Part shown: in pieces, positions 36,039 through 44,648 of the stretch
How positions within the stretch are numbered: the stretch's first letter is position 1
Layout: each line of letters starts with the position of its first letter
Origin: Paraburkholderia ferrariae NBRC 106233
GTDB lineage: Bacteria > Pseudomonadota > Gammaproteobacteria > Burkholderiales > Burkholderiaceae
DNA: 64,000 bases
Assembly (NCBI RefSeq): GCF_000685035.1
Contig: NZ_BAYB01000011.1
Span: forward strand, 124,001 to 188,000
Direction: 5' to 3'
Notes under the pieces: model-generated
Databases searched by the model: none
What the model was told of the DNA's origin: nothing
What the model saw: the letters and a program-made list of their open reading frames with translations, nothing else
Made by a program: the position numbers and the translations under genes

Positions 36039-36815
36039 TCAACGGCGGCCGGGGACGGCGTCCGTTCCGGCCTGATCGGGAAACGCAATCCGGAAAGCTT
36101 CCCGACGCTCGGCCAGCGTGAGACCATTGAAGACCGGGTGGTCCGGCAGAAACCGAATGTAGGCGAGAAAAGAACGCTCCGACAGTTGTGGGCCACTGGC
36201 TGGCCGCAGCCGTTTCCAGTCGCGCCGCAGCTCGGCGACAAGCTTGCCGACCTGCCGCCGGACGAGACGAAAGCCCGGCTCGGCGTAGAGCCGGTCGAGG
36301 AGGATTTCGGCGTCAGCGTCCCGCGAGACGCCGTCGATTTCGATCTGCCGGCGCCGATCCGGGGGCAATGAGGCGATCCGGTGAATTCGGCCGACATATT
36401 GGTTGTAGTAACGATGAGTCATCCGCCATGACCAGGTCTTGCCGTCGTGGACCAGTTCGTGCCGCTGATCCGGCGATTTCAGCCGCGAGTGTGAATCGCA
36501 CAGATCCTGGAGCTGCTCACGGTGGGTCACGAGGCCAAGGCCCGCGCTGACCAGCAACACCCAGTCGACAGATAGCTGGCCATTCTCGCTCCGGGTAGCG
36601 AGTCGTACGCCATGAAGGTAGCTGCTGGCCTCACCGGCCAGCCGGTGCTTGTGCTTTGTCTGGCGACTGAGATCGGTACCGTACGCATCGGCGAATTTTT
36701 TTGTTAGCCGATCGAAGCCCGAGAGATCGGTCCGTCCCGCTGCGTAGAAGACGTGCTGATGAACGACGGCCTGCTGGAGGCGCTGCATGAAACGAATCTT
36801 GTCGGGATGGAGCAT
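36039..36815 (-). CDS. Hypothetical protein, mobile-element flavour
   Basis: A 258-residue protein starting MLHPDKIRFMQRLQQAVVHQ. Not recognised. It is basic and His/Arg-rich, with no signal or membrane segment. Segments such as 'LAGEASSYLHGVRLATRSEN' and 'TWSWRMTHRYYNQYVGRIHR' look well structured, and the ending is 'FPDQAGTDAVPGRR'. It lies on the same strand as the remnant at 35516-35974 and is followed on its far side by AT-rich DNA and an insertion sequence. This placement suggests a fragment of a plasmid or integrative element, but no conjugation or replication motif is visible. Confidence 0.5.
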   Translation of the reverse strand: MLHPDKIRFMQRLQQAVVHQHVFYAAGRTDLSGFDRLTKKFADAYGTDLSRQTKHKHRLAGEASSYLHGVRLATRSENGQLSVDWVLLVSAGLGLVTHREQLQDLCDSHSRLKSPDQRHELVHDGKTWSWRMTHRYYNQYVGRIHRIASLPPDRRRQIEIDGVSRDADAEILLDRLYAEPGFRLVRRQVGKLVAELRRDWKRLRPASGPQLSERSFLAYIRFLPDHPVFNGLTLAERREAFRIAFPDQAGTDAVPGRR

Positions 36816-37359
36816 GATGCTACGCCGAGGATGATTTGCGTGATTATAAATTCGGATAACTGATTAATTGAGATTTAAATTTATTTTTACAATTATCGAT
36901 ACGTGTTATGGGTGATGTTCGATACCTTAAAAATCCCAGCTTCGCTGGGCGAATGCGCAATGAGATATGTGCAATGAGCATTGCACATAGGGAACATGGA
37001 GCATCAGTGAAGCAGACGTCAGCGGGGACGACATAAAGAGACATCATATGCATCACGAGGGTTTGCGGTCGTAAAAATGAGTCGCCGAAGGCGACATAAT
37101 TATTAGAGGTTCCGATTTTTGAATTGTTGTAAAAAAACAGAAAAAGCATAAACGGAATTTGTGATTTCTGAGGCTGGAAGACTCTCGAAAATTCAATTCC
37201 TGAGCTATGCGGGCTGGCAATTATCGAGCAGATCGAGCCCCTCGGCTGAGCCTGTAAAAGTCTCGTCATGGATATGTCAACGCGTGTGCAAACCACTGAC
37301 GCGCACAGTGTCGAAAGACCGGGCAGGTGCAGTTCGGTGACGGACTTCCGGATTCGGCC
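36816..37359. other. AT-rich gap with two hairpins before the insertion sequence
   Basis: A 544-base stretch much richer in A+T than the chromosome, with no convincing gene. CCCAGC-TTCG-type sequence at 36935-36949 forms a stem whose reverse-strand reading is followed by ATTTTTAA, like a leftward terminator. A second stem, GTCGCC-GAA-GGCGAC (37081-37095), is also followed on the reverse strand by a T-run. Possible open frames here have no recognisable features. Confidence 0.45.
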
Positions 37360-39000
37360 GAGGATGTGTAAAAACGCCTTGGGATTCCATGCGCTGATCG
37401 GCGCAAGTGTGTTTGTGCAGCGCGGGCCGCTTCAGCGGTTGTTCGAACCAACTCGCGAGTTCGGGGGAGTAGCGGCGCGTGCGATCACGCGCGCGCCAGC
37501 CTCGTAGCGCTCATCGCTTTCTCGAATCCGAGAACCCTGATGACCCGTTTGAGGTTGTACGCCAGTACATGTAGGCTCATTTCAGTTGCGACGTGCCCAA
37601 GACCGCGCGTCTGGAAGTGGGTCGAACCCATCCAGTGCTTGAGTGTGCCGAACACATGTTCGACCGTTCGGCGTCGTATCGTCATGGCGTTGAGTCGGCT
37701 GTCGAGCCTTGACTGCATCGCTTCAAGCACCGCTTCGTGCTCCCACCGCCTGATACGCCGGTAATCAGAAGGCGTGCATTGATTCTTGATCGGGCATCGC
37801 GGACAGGCGCTACTCCAGTAGGTCCGCAGGGTCATCGGGTTGTCGCGCTCGACGGAGCTGAACCGGTAAATCGCCCGTTGGCCCGCCGGACACAGATACT
37901 GGTCGTCCTCGGGGATATAGACGAAGTCGGCCCGGTCGAACCGACCGTCAGCCCTGGCACCCGATGTGAGCGATTTCGGCACCATTGCAGCAATGCCAGC
38001 GTCATCACATGCCTTGATCTCCGGGGCACTGAAGTACCCACGATCTGCCAGTGCCTCGATCTTCTTCTTGCCCATGGCCTCACGCGCAGCCTTGGCCATC
38101 GGACTCAACTGCGTGCGGTCGTTACCGATGTTCGTGACTTCATGCGTCACGATGAGATGGTGTTTGGTGTCGACTGCGACCTGAACGTTATAGCCGACCA
38201 CGCCGGTGCCTTTGGCCTGCGAGATCATCGAGCGTGAATCGGGATCGGTGAGCGAGACCTGTTTCTCCGGCAGGTCTTTCAACAGTTCTGCGGCACGATC
38301 CAGATCACGCATCTGCTCGCGCAGCGTCTCGATCTTTTCCCGTAGTCGCTCTGTCTTCGCCTCCACCTCGGCTGGTTGCGTGCGATCTGCCGTCTCCAGC
38401 GCATCCAGGTAGCGCTCGATACTTTGCTCGATCTGCTCCTGGCGTTTTGCGATCTTGTTGGGCGTGAAGTTATTGTCGCGGCTGTTGACCGCCTTAAACT
38501 TGCTGCTGTCGATCGCCACGACCGCTTCCGTGAACAGCTTCAGGTCCCGGCAGATCATCACGAAGCGCCGGCACACGTTGCGGATGCCGTCACCATTGCT
38601 ACGCCTGAACTCGGCAATGGTCTTGAAGTCTGGCGCAAGCCGGCCAGTCAGCCACATCAGTTCGACATTGCGCTGGCACTCCCGCTCCAGACGCCGACTC
38701 GATTGCACACGATTGAGATAGCCGTAGATGTAGATCTTGAGCAGCACCGCGGGGTGGTAAGACGGACGCCCCGTGGTCGCCGGTGTGGCGCCTTCAAACC
38801 CCAGGGTAACCAGCTCAAGTTCGTCTACGAATGCGTCGACGATCCGGATCGGGTTGTCTGCGGCGATGAAGTCATCGAGACACTCCGGCAGCAGCGTTGA
38901 CTGATTGCGGTCCGCACCTTCGACAAATCGCCCCATCTTCGCCTCGCGCGCCAACAGGTTGATTCAGTCTAGGCGATCACCGGCGTTTTTACACACCCTC
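37360..39000 (-). mobile_element. IS1182-family insertion sequence (complete)
   Basis: About 1.64 kb with imperfect terminal inverted repeats. The left end is GAGGATGTGTAAAAACGCC (37360-37378) and the right end, read inward, is GAGGGTGTGTAAAAACGCC (39000-38982), with one mismatch. Both ends are flanked by GGCC (37356-37359 and 39001-39004), either a 4-bp target duplication or part of the repeat. It encloses one intact transposase gene on the reverse strand. Confidence 0.88.
37485..38954 (-). CDS. IS1182-family transposase
   Basis: A 489-residue DDE transposase. Recognisable parts are the N-terminal 'MGRFVEGADRNQSTLLPECL' and 'GRPSYHPAVLLKIYIYGYLN', then 'LTGRLAPDFKTIAEFR' with 'VVAIDSSKFKAVNSRDNNFT' (first catalytic Asp). 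A coiled-coil-like insertion (residues about 165-225) precedes 'GYNVQVAVDTKHHLIVTHEV', 'ALADRGYFSAPEIKACDDAG' (second Asp) and the C-terminal 'RRRTVEHVFGTLKHWMGSTH' with the catalytic Glu. The gene is complete, so the element may be active. Confidence 0.94.
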   Translation of the reverse strand: MAREAKMGRFVEGADRNQSTLLPECLDDFIAADNPIRIVDAFVDELELVTLGFEGATPATTGRPSYHPAVLLKIYIYGYLNRVQSSRRLERECQRNVELMWLTGRLAPDFKTIAEFRRSNGDGIRNVCRRFVMICRDLKLFTEAVVAIDSSKFKAVNSRDNNFTPNKIAKRQEQIEQSIERYLDALETADRTQPAEVEAKTERLREKIETLREQMRDLDRAAELLKDLPEKQVSLTDPDSRSMISQAKGTGVVGYNVQVAVDTKHHLIVTHEVTNIGNDRTQLSPMAKAAREAMGKKKIEALADRGYFSAPEIKACDDAGIAAMVPKSLTSGARADGRFDRADFVYIPEDDQYLCPAGQRAIYRFSSVERDNPMTLRTYWSSACPRCPIKNQCTPSDYRRIRRWEHEAVLEAMQSRLDSRLNAMTIRRRTVEHVFGTLKHWMGSTHFQTRGLGHVATEMSLHVLAYNLKRVIRVLGFEKAMSATRLARA

Positions 39001-39266
39001 GGCCAAGAACGGGCGCTCGACATAAGTCGGCTAAACCTTGCGCAGGTGGCTTTATGACGGCGCTAGAAATCACCCCTTGCAATGGCCTGGACGCGGCTGG
39101 CAGTCTGCCTTGGAGGGGCGCCTATAAAAAAACGCCTAAGAGCACGAAGCAATATAGCATTTTCAACTTTTTTTGTGCCGGTTCTACTTGCCGCACGTCG
39201 TAGCCCCATGTGGAGGTCTCACCGGGCGCAGCGCATACAAAGAGGATTCGGACAACGCGAGGACAA

Positions 39267-40112
39267 ATGAAAACACTCAATCGAAGGGAATTTCTGGGCT
39301 GCAGTGCCGCACTGCTAGCATCGGCGGCCTGTTCGGTGACGGCGACGGCATATGCTCAGTCGGGTTCGACGCTCGACGCGATTCGCAAGGCGAAGGTGCT
39401 CAAGATCGGCGCAGTCGCCGATGGCGAGCCGAATTTTCACAAGGACCACACGACGGGCGAATGGAGTGGGATCTACATCGATTTCGCGAAACGTCTCGCA
39501 TCGTCCATGAATGTCCAGCTTCGGCTTTACGAAACCACATGGGGCAATGCGATTCTCGATCTGCAGTCCGCGAAGATCGACCTTTTTCTCGGCCTGAATC
39601 CGACTCCGCAACGCATGGCCGTGATCGACTTCACGGATCCGCTCTACGACAACGCCTATAGCCTGATTGCCAACAAGAGTTTTACCGGCCGCACGTGGGG
39701 CGACCTGAACCAGTCGGGTGTCACGATTGCGGTTGACGTCGGCTCGTCGTACGACAACCTCGTGACGAGCCTCTGCCCGAAGGCGAAGATCCTGCGATTC
39801 GAAACGTCGAATGCCGCCACGCTGGCCGTGCAGACGCGCCGCGCCGACGTGCAGCCTCTCGTTATCACGCTCGCTGCCGGCACCATCAAAAAGAATCCCG
39901 ATATCGGCAAGCTGGTGATTCCACAACCCGTGAAGCTCACTTCGTCGTGTGCCGGCGTTCGCAAGGAGCCGGACAAGGCATGGCTGAATTATCTGAACGC
40001 ATGGCTTAAGACGATGCATCAGGGCGACACGGTCAAAAACATCGTCTTCTCCAACATGGATCGACTGATGGGCGTGAAGCCCGCGGAAATTCCGGCAATC
40101 GTCCAGTTTTAG
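39267..40112 (+). CDS. Amino-acid-type ABC transporter periplasmic binding protein
   Basis: A 281-residue family 3 solute-binding protein. The N-terminus carries a twin-arginine-like signal 'NRREFLGCSAALLASAAC' with cleavage near 'TAYAQS'. The body shows 'ADGEPNFHKDHTTGEWSGIY', 'DFAKRLASSMNVQLRLYETT', 'LNPTPQRMAVIDFTDPLYDN' and 'VTIAVDVGSSYDNLVTS', typical of polar amino acid/opine receptors. Start 39267 is supported by GAGGAC. It is the first gene after the insertion sequence and is followed 20 bases later by one permease. The matching ATPase is 9 kb downstream. The ligand is unknown; an amino or imino acid is likely. Confidence 0.88.
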   Translation: MKTLNRREFLGCSAALLASAACSVTATAYAQSGSTLDAIRKAKVLKIGAVADGEPNFHKDHTTGEWSGIYIDFAKRLASSMNVQLRLYETTWGNAILDLQSAKIDLFLGLNPTPQRMAVIDFTDPLYDNAYSLIANKSFTGRTWGDLNQSGVTIAVDVGSSYDNLVTSLCPKAKILRFETSNAATLAVQTRRADVQPLVITLAAGTIKKNPDIGKLVIPQPVKLTSSCAGVRKEPDKAWLNYLNAWLKTMHQGDTVKNIVFSNMDRLMGVKPAEIPAIVQF

Positions 40113-40132
40113 GCAGCAACCCGGGAGTTATC

Positions 40133-40792
40133 GTGTACCACTGGAATTTCGATTTTCTGTATTCGTTCAAGTCTCTGCTGCTTGCAGGGACATGGTTTAC
40201 CGTCAAATACACGGTGCTATGTGTAGCGCTCGGGTTGGCGATCGGACTGGTTTCGGCATTGGCACGTCTTACAGGAAAGTGGTTCCTGACGATCCCGATG
40301 AATATCTATGTCGAAGTCTTCCGCTGTACGCCCGTGCTGGTGCAACTGATCTGGTTCTATTACGCACTACCCGTACTTGTCGGCGTGGATATCTCCGCCG
40401 AGCTGGCATCGGTGCTCGCCCTGTCGTTGTATGGCGGAGCATTCTATTCGGAGATCATTCGCGGCGGAATACTGTCGATCGAACGTGGACAAACCGAAGC
40501 TGGCCAGGCATTGGGTATGCGGGCGTTGCAGATCATGTGGCGAATCGTGCTGCCGCAGGTGTTCCGTCGCATGACCGCACCGCTGATGAACCAGTCGATC
40601 ATGCAACTGAAGAACACGTCGCTCCTGTCGGTTCTCGCCGTACCTGATCTGGTCTATCAGGGGCAGTCCATTGCACACGAAACTTATCGTCCGCTCGAAT
40701 CATACACAGTGATAGCGCTTATCTATCTGGCGGTCCTGCTGCCTGCCACGATGCTCTCGCGCAATATCGAGCGACGCGCCGCCGCTCGGTAA
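40133..40792 (+). CDS. Amino-acid ABC transporter permease (HisM/GlnP family)
   Basis: A 219-residue membrane protein. Segments include 'SLLLAGTWFTVKYTVLCVAL' near the start, the family's 'YVEVFRCTPVLVQLIWFYYA' and the EAA loop 'EAGQALGMRALQIMWRIVLP' with 'QVFRRMTAPLMNQSIMQLKN' (residues about 125-165). The start is GTG at 40133, with CCGGGAG upstream. Only one permease gene is present, so it would act as a homodimer. Confidence 0.9.
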   Translation: MYHWNFDFLYSFKSLLLAGTWFTVKYTVLCVALGLAIGLVSALARLTGKWFLTIPMNIYVEVFRCTPVLVQLIWFYYALPVLVGVDISAELASVLALSLYGGAFYSEIIRGGILSIERGQTEAGQALGMRALQIMWRIVLPQVFRRMTAPLMNQSIMQLKNTSLLSVLAVPDLVYQGQSIAHETYRPLESYTVIALIYLAVLLPATMLSRNIERRAAAR

Positions 40793-40929
40793 TTACCCCA
40801 GTTCGCACCGATGCCGATGCGCGTTGCCTGGATTCGGGCAACCGCCGCACCGGCACTCCCGAAGCTTTCACGTAGCAGGAACCCACCGTAAAACAACCGG
40901 GGAAGTAGCTTTATTACTAAGGATAACGT

Positions 40930-42012
40930 ATGAAAACACATCGAATTGCCGCATTGATGATCTGTGTGCCGGGCGTGGTCATGGCGCAAAGTAGCCTTAC
41001 GCTGTACGGAGAAATAGACGAAGGCATTTCGTACATCAACAATGCTGGCGGCGGCGCGGTCGTCAAGATGCGCAGCGGCGCGTGGGATGGCAGCCGATGG
41101 GGACTGCTCGGGAGTGAAGACCTGGGCGGCGGCTACCGGACGATCTTCAGGCTCGAAAACGGATTCGATGCGACCTCGGGCGCGCTGGGCAACGGCGGCC
41201 GCGAGTTCGGCCGCCAGTCATATGTCGGCATGGAAACGCCGTACGGTAGTATCACGGCGGGACGGCAATACGATACGATCGTCGAAAACCTTGGCCCGAT
41301 CCTAAGCAACGGGCGCGCCTCGTCGCCGATCTACGACCTGGACAATGCGGGCAATGACTGGGCGACCAACAACATGATCAAGTACAAGAGTCCGAAGTAC
41401 TGGGGCCTTTCGTTCTCGACGATGTATGCGTTCGGCGGCGAGGCGGGGCATCTGTCGACGAACAGTGCATTCGGGGCGGGTGTGAACTACGCGCGTGGGC
41501 CGCTTTCTGCCGGCATCAACTACACGTCCATCCGCGACCCATATCAGGTGTGGTGGAACGGTACGGGCGCATCTAATATTGGCACATTCGGACCTTATTT
41601 GCCGAATGCCCGTGCGCTGAACATTTCCGCAGTTGGGGCCGCATACCAGATCGGTGCTTTCGTCGCACGTACCGGCATGACTCACTCAGTGTTGACGGAT
41701 TCAATTAACGGCAGCAACGCGCAGTTCAATACGTACCTGATTCAGGGCGACTATATGGTGAGGCCGAATCTTCGGCTTGCGGCCACGGCCGATATCACGA
41801 ACGCCAACATTGGCACACTCGGAAAGAATCCGAAATACCGACAATACAATTTGCTTGCCGACTATATTCTTTCGAAGCGTACCGACCTCTATGCGTGGCT
41901 CATCTACGGCACGGCGGCCGGCGGCGCAACGCAGGCCCAGATCGGCCAGCTTGCCGCGTCGTCGACTCCCCGGCAGGTGAACGTTCATGTCGGTATCCGC
42001 CACCGCTTCTGA
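40930..42012 (+). CDS. Outer-membrane porin (Gram-negative Porin_4 family)
   Basis: A 360-residue trimeric porin. The signal peptide ends 'PGVVMAQS', followed by 'SLTLYGEIDEGISYINNAGG'. It has typical 'SRWGLLGSEDLGGGYRTIFR' and 'LENGFDATSGALGNGGREFG' blocks and ends 'VNVHVGIRHRF' with the C-terminal Phe needed for outer-membrane assembly. Porins of this type often accompany catabolic transporters in Burkholderia; here it follows the amino-acid importer by 137 bases and probably admits the same nutrient. Confidence 0.93.
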   Translation: MKTHRIAALMICVPGVVMAQSSLTLYGEIDEGISYINNAGGGAVVKMRSGAWDGSRWGLLGSEDLGGGYRTIFRLENGFDATSGALGNGGREFGRQSYVGMETPYGSITAGRQYDTIVENLGPILSNGRASSPIYDLDNAGNDWATNNMIKYKSPKYWGLSFSTMYAFGGEAGHLSTNSAFGAGVNYARGPLSAGINYTSIRDPYQVWWNGTGASNIGTFGPYLPNARALNISAVGAAYQIGAFVARTGMTHSVLTDSINGSNAQFNTYLIQGDYMVRPNLRLAATADITNANIGTLGKNPKYRQYNLLADYILSKRTDLYAWLIYGTAAGGATQAQIGQLAASSTPRQVNVHVGIRHRF

Positions 42013-42123
42013 TATTGCGGCAGATCCGGGGCGACTGCGTGGCGCCGGCCTGGACGGGTCACGCAGTATCGGCACTTCGGTTGCGAATATGCGTGCGGTA
42101 TTGCGCTGGTGGATCCGCGGCCG

Positions 42124-42927
42124 TTAAGCACTTACAGCGATATCGGCCACGCTATATAGCCCTGCTTTCCGGTTGCGAAGAAAGCGGGCAGCCTGAAGGC
42201 TTCCGTACGCATAGACCGCGCGATCGTCGCAGATGTGGCGGATCTCGATGCGTTCGAGATCACCGATCAACAGCGCGGTGTGCTCGCTGACGAGATTCCC
42301 TCCCCGCACCGAAGCGATGCCGACCGTCCCCTGCTTGCGCGGACCAGCCTGCGCATCGCGCCCGTACACGACGATGTCGCCCCGGGGATAGCCCCGCGCG
42401 GCGGCGACCACTTCGCTGAACCACAACGCGCTGCCGGATGGCGCATCGACCTTGCCGCGGTTATGCGATTCGACGATCTCGACGTCGTAATCGCGAAGCA
42501 ACGCAGCGGCCATTTCCAGCATGCGCGCCATCACGAAAACGGTCGGACTGAGATTGGCAGCATGTACGATGGGGATGTGTGCCGAGGCCGCCTGGATTTT
42601 CGCCAGCGTTTCGGCATCCTGCCCGGTTGTTCCGATCACCATCGCAGTGCCGTGACGCAAGCACGGTTCGAGATAGTGGCACGTCGCGTCGGGAGTGGAA
42701 AAGTCGATGAGACAGTCGATCTTGTCGAGCGCTCGCTCAATGTCGTCGTCGATCTCCACATCGGTTTCCCAGTTCAGAAACGCCGTCGCGGATGTGCCCA
42801 TGGCACGCGTGCCCTGTCGTGACAGCGCAGCACCGAATTCGAGGTCCGGTGCGTCCTGTAATGCGCGGATCACCATTTTCCCCATACGTCCGGTCGCCCC
42901 GGCTACTCCAATTCGCCACATTTCCAT
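42124..42927 (-). CDS. DapB-like dihydrodipicolinate reductase homologue in a catabolic cluster
   Basis: A 267-residue protein with the DapB layout: 'RIGVAGATGRMGKMVIRALQ' (NAD(P) binding, residues 5-24), 'DCLIDFSTPDATCHYLEPCL', 'AMVIGTTGQDAETL', 'VHAANLSPTVFVMARML' and 'ESHNRGKVDAPSGSAL', then 'TVGIASVRGGNLVSEHTALL'. E. coli DapB has HHRHK at the catalytic site; here it is HNRGK, keeping the catalytic His and Lys but losing the second and third His. It is divergent from the FAD dehydrogenase operon and lies among catabolic genes, so it is unlikely to be the housekeeping lysine enzyme. It could act on tetrahydrodipicolinate or another cyclic imine. Confidence 0.82.
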   Translation of the reverse strand: MEMWRIGVAGATGRMGKMVIRALQDAPDLEFGAALSRQGTRAMGTSATAFLNWETDVEIDDDIERALDKIDCLIDFSTPDATCHYLEPCLRHGTAMVIGTTGQDAETLAKIQAASAHIPIVHAANLSPTVFVMARMLEMAAALLRDYDVEIVESHNRGKVDAPSGSALWFSEVVAAARGYPRGDIVVYGRDAQAGPRKQGTVGIASVRGGNLVSEHTALLIGDLERIEIRHICDDRAVYAYGSLQAARFLRNRKAGLYSVADIAVSA

Positions 42928-43152
42928 TCGCTATTCCTGGTACAGGGTACCGTTGTCTATGTGATGCATCTCGATGCCGCCTACGCTTGTTGAGACAGTG
43001 CAGTTGTATAAACGATGCCGATCGAGAGTAGCACGCGCCTTGTTGCGGCTAGATATAAAAAAGTCGTCAATGTTCCGCGTTTCATTTATATCGAGGAATG
43101 TTTTACGTCCAGATAAGCTGCACTTATTCCAATTTTGTGTGTTTCACAGAGC

Positions 43153-44316
43153 ATGACGAATCGTTCTGGTTCAGGCAACGAGGTGGTGATCGTAGGCGCA
43201 GGTATCGTAGGCGCGGCCGCTGCTTACTATCTCGCGGACGCCGGATTCGGCGTCACGGTGATCGATGCAGAAACACCGGCCGCGGGCGCGTCCGGCGCAT
43301 CGGATGGTGCGGTGTCGGTGGCAAGCAAGAAGCCGGGAGCGATGATGACGATTGCTCGCGCGGCGCGAAACCTGTACGGAACCCTCGAACGTGAGGGCGT
43401 CCTGGCGGGCCTCTTCCATACGCGCCCAACTTTCATGTTCGCGCGCACCGCAGAAGAAATGGCGCTGCTCGCGCTGCATGGTGAGGATCTCGCGAGCACC
43501 GGCGAAACGGTGTGCCGCCTCGACCGCGCGGAATTAGTCGCGCACGTGCCGGGGCTTGGCCGCTGCGTCGTTGCCGGTATTGCCGTTCCGGGGGACGGAC
43601 ATGCGATCGGTTACCAGATCGTCAACCGGATGTTGCGTCTTTCTCATGCGCGCGTGGTTCGCCATGCGCCGGTGCGGCGCGTGCGTGTCGAAGACGGCCA
43701 TGCGGTCGGCGTCGAGACGACGGCCGGCTTTTTCGGCGCCGATGCGGTGCTGATTGCGGCGGGATCGGGTTCGGCGGCGCTTGCCGGATTCGGCGACATT
43801 CTGCGCCCGCGCAAAGGCCAGATCATCATTACCGATCGCGCGATGGACAACGTCCCGGCGCTCCAAGGCCCGCTGATGTCGGCCGCGTATCTCGCGGCAA
43901 AGCGTTCGTCCAGCAGCGTGCGCAATCCCGTCAGCCTCGTGATCGATCCTCTGCGTACGGGGCAATTTCTGATCGGCGGCACGCGTGAAGACGGTATCGG
44001 CGATCACGAAACCACGGTGCGCCACGTTTCTGCGATTCTCGGTGAGGCACTTGACGTGTATCCGGCGCTGCGCCGGCAACGCGTGATCCGGACGTTTTCC
44101 GGAATACGGACAGCCACAAAGGACGGCTTGCCGATCGTCGGCGCGCATCCATCCGTGAGCGGTCTGTCGATTGCGACGGGCTTCGAGGGAGACGGCATCT
44201 GTCTGGGACCGCTGATGGGCCGCGTTGCCACGGATATCGTGCTCGGCCGGACGCCTTCGATCGATATCGGGCCGCTTTCTCCGGCGCGGTTCGGCGAGTC
44301 GGCGCCTCTTCACTGA
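43153..44316 (+). CDS. DAO-family FAD-dependent amino/imino acid dehydrogenase
   Basis: A 387-residue FAD enzyme with the dinucleotide motif 'VVIVGAGIVGAAAAYYLADA' (residues about 11-30), 'AAGASGASDGAVSV', 'LRPRKGQIIITDR' and a C-terminal FAD block 'LSIATGFEGDGICLGPLMG'. It belongs to the DAO group with D-amino acid, D-hydroxyproline and opine dehydrogenase subunits. The next two genes encode a small [2Fe-2S] protein and a second FAD/NAD(P) oxidoreductase with a Cys4 cluster domain, the known heterotrimer arrangement of D-hydroxyproline dehydrogenase and octopine/nopaline oxidases. The start is at 43153; the gene opens the 6.8-kb rightward operon. Confidence 0.88.
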   Translation: MTNRSGSGNEVVIVGAGIVGAAAAYYLADAGFGVTVIDAETPAAGASGASDGAVSVASKKPGAMMTIARAARNLYGTLEREGVLAGLFHTRPTFMFARTAEEMALLALHGEDLASTGETVCRLDRAELVAHVPGLGRCVVAGIAVPGDGHAIGYQIVNRMLRLSHARVVRHAPVRRVRVEDGHAVGVETTAGFFGADAVLIAAGSGSAALAGFGDILRPRKGQIIITDRAMDNVPALQGPLMSAAYLAAKRSSSSVRNPVSLVIDPLRTGQFLIGGTREDGIGDHETTVRHVSAILGEALDVYPALRRQRVIRTFSGIRTATKDGLPIVGAHPSVSGLSIATGFEGDGICLGPLMGRVATDIVLGRTPSIDIGPLSPARFGESAPLH

Positions 44317-44387
44317 GCGGGGCGCATCCCGGATAGAGCGTGCATAGGGATGCACCCTTGGAACATGAAGCAAACGGATTATAAAGG

Positions 44388-44648
44388 ATGACTGAATTTA
44401 TCTGGAAAGGTGAACCCGTGACGTTTCTCGAAGGAGAGACGATCGCGTCGGCGCTCAGGCGCGCCGGGCACGAGTGCCTCGGCCGCTCGGCGAATGGTCA
44501 ATCCGCCCGTTATTTTTGCGGCATCGGCCAGTGCCAGGGCTGCCTTGTCTCGACCGGCGACGGCGCACCTGTGGAAGCGTGTATCACGCGTGCGATGCCG
44601 CAAAGGATCGTGGAGCCTGCCTTCGAATCCATGATGGAGCGCACATGA
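44388..44648 (+). CDS. Small [2Fe-2S] ferredoxin-like subunit
   Basis: An 86-residue protein resembling the N-terminal ferredoxin-like domain of sarcosine oxidase alpha and the small subunit of opine/hydroxyproline dehydrogenases. Four cysteines fit a [2Fe-2S] cluster: 'FCGIGQCQGCLV' with a distal 'ACIT'. It starts MTEFIWKGEPVTFLEGETIA. The stop overlaps the start of the next gene by four bases. Confidence 0.87.
   Translation: MTEFIWKGEPVTFLEGETIASALRRAGHECLGRSANGQSARYFCGIGQCQGCLVSTGDGAPVEACITRAMPQRIVEPAFESMMERT

Noticed and set aside
36844..37296. Reverse-strand 150-codon frame in the AT-rich gap
   Set aside because: Cys/Ser/Phe-rich composition without pattern, and it contains two hairpins that look like terminators.
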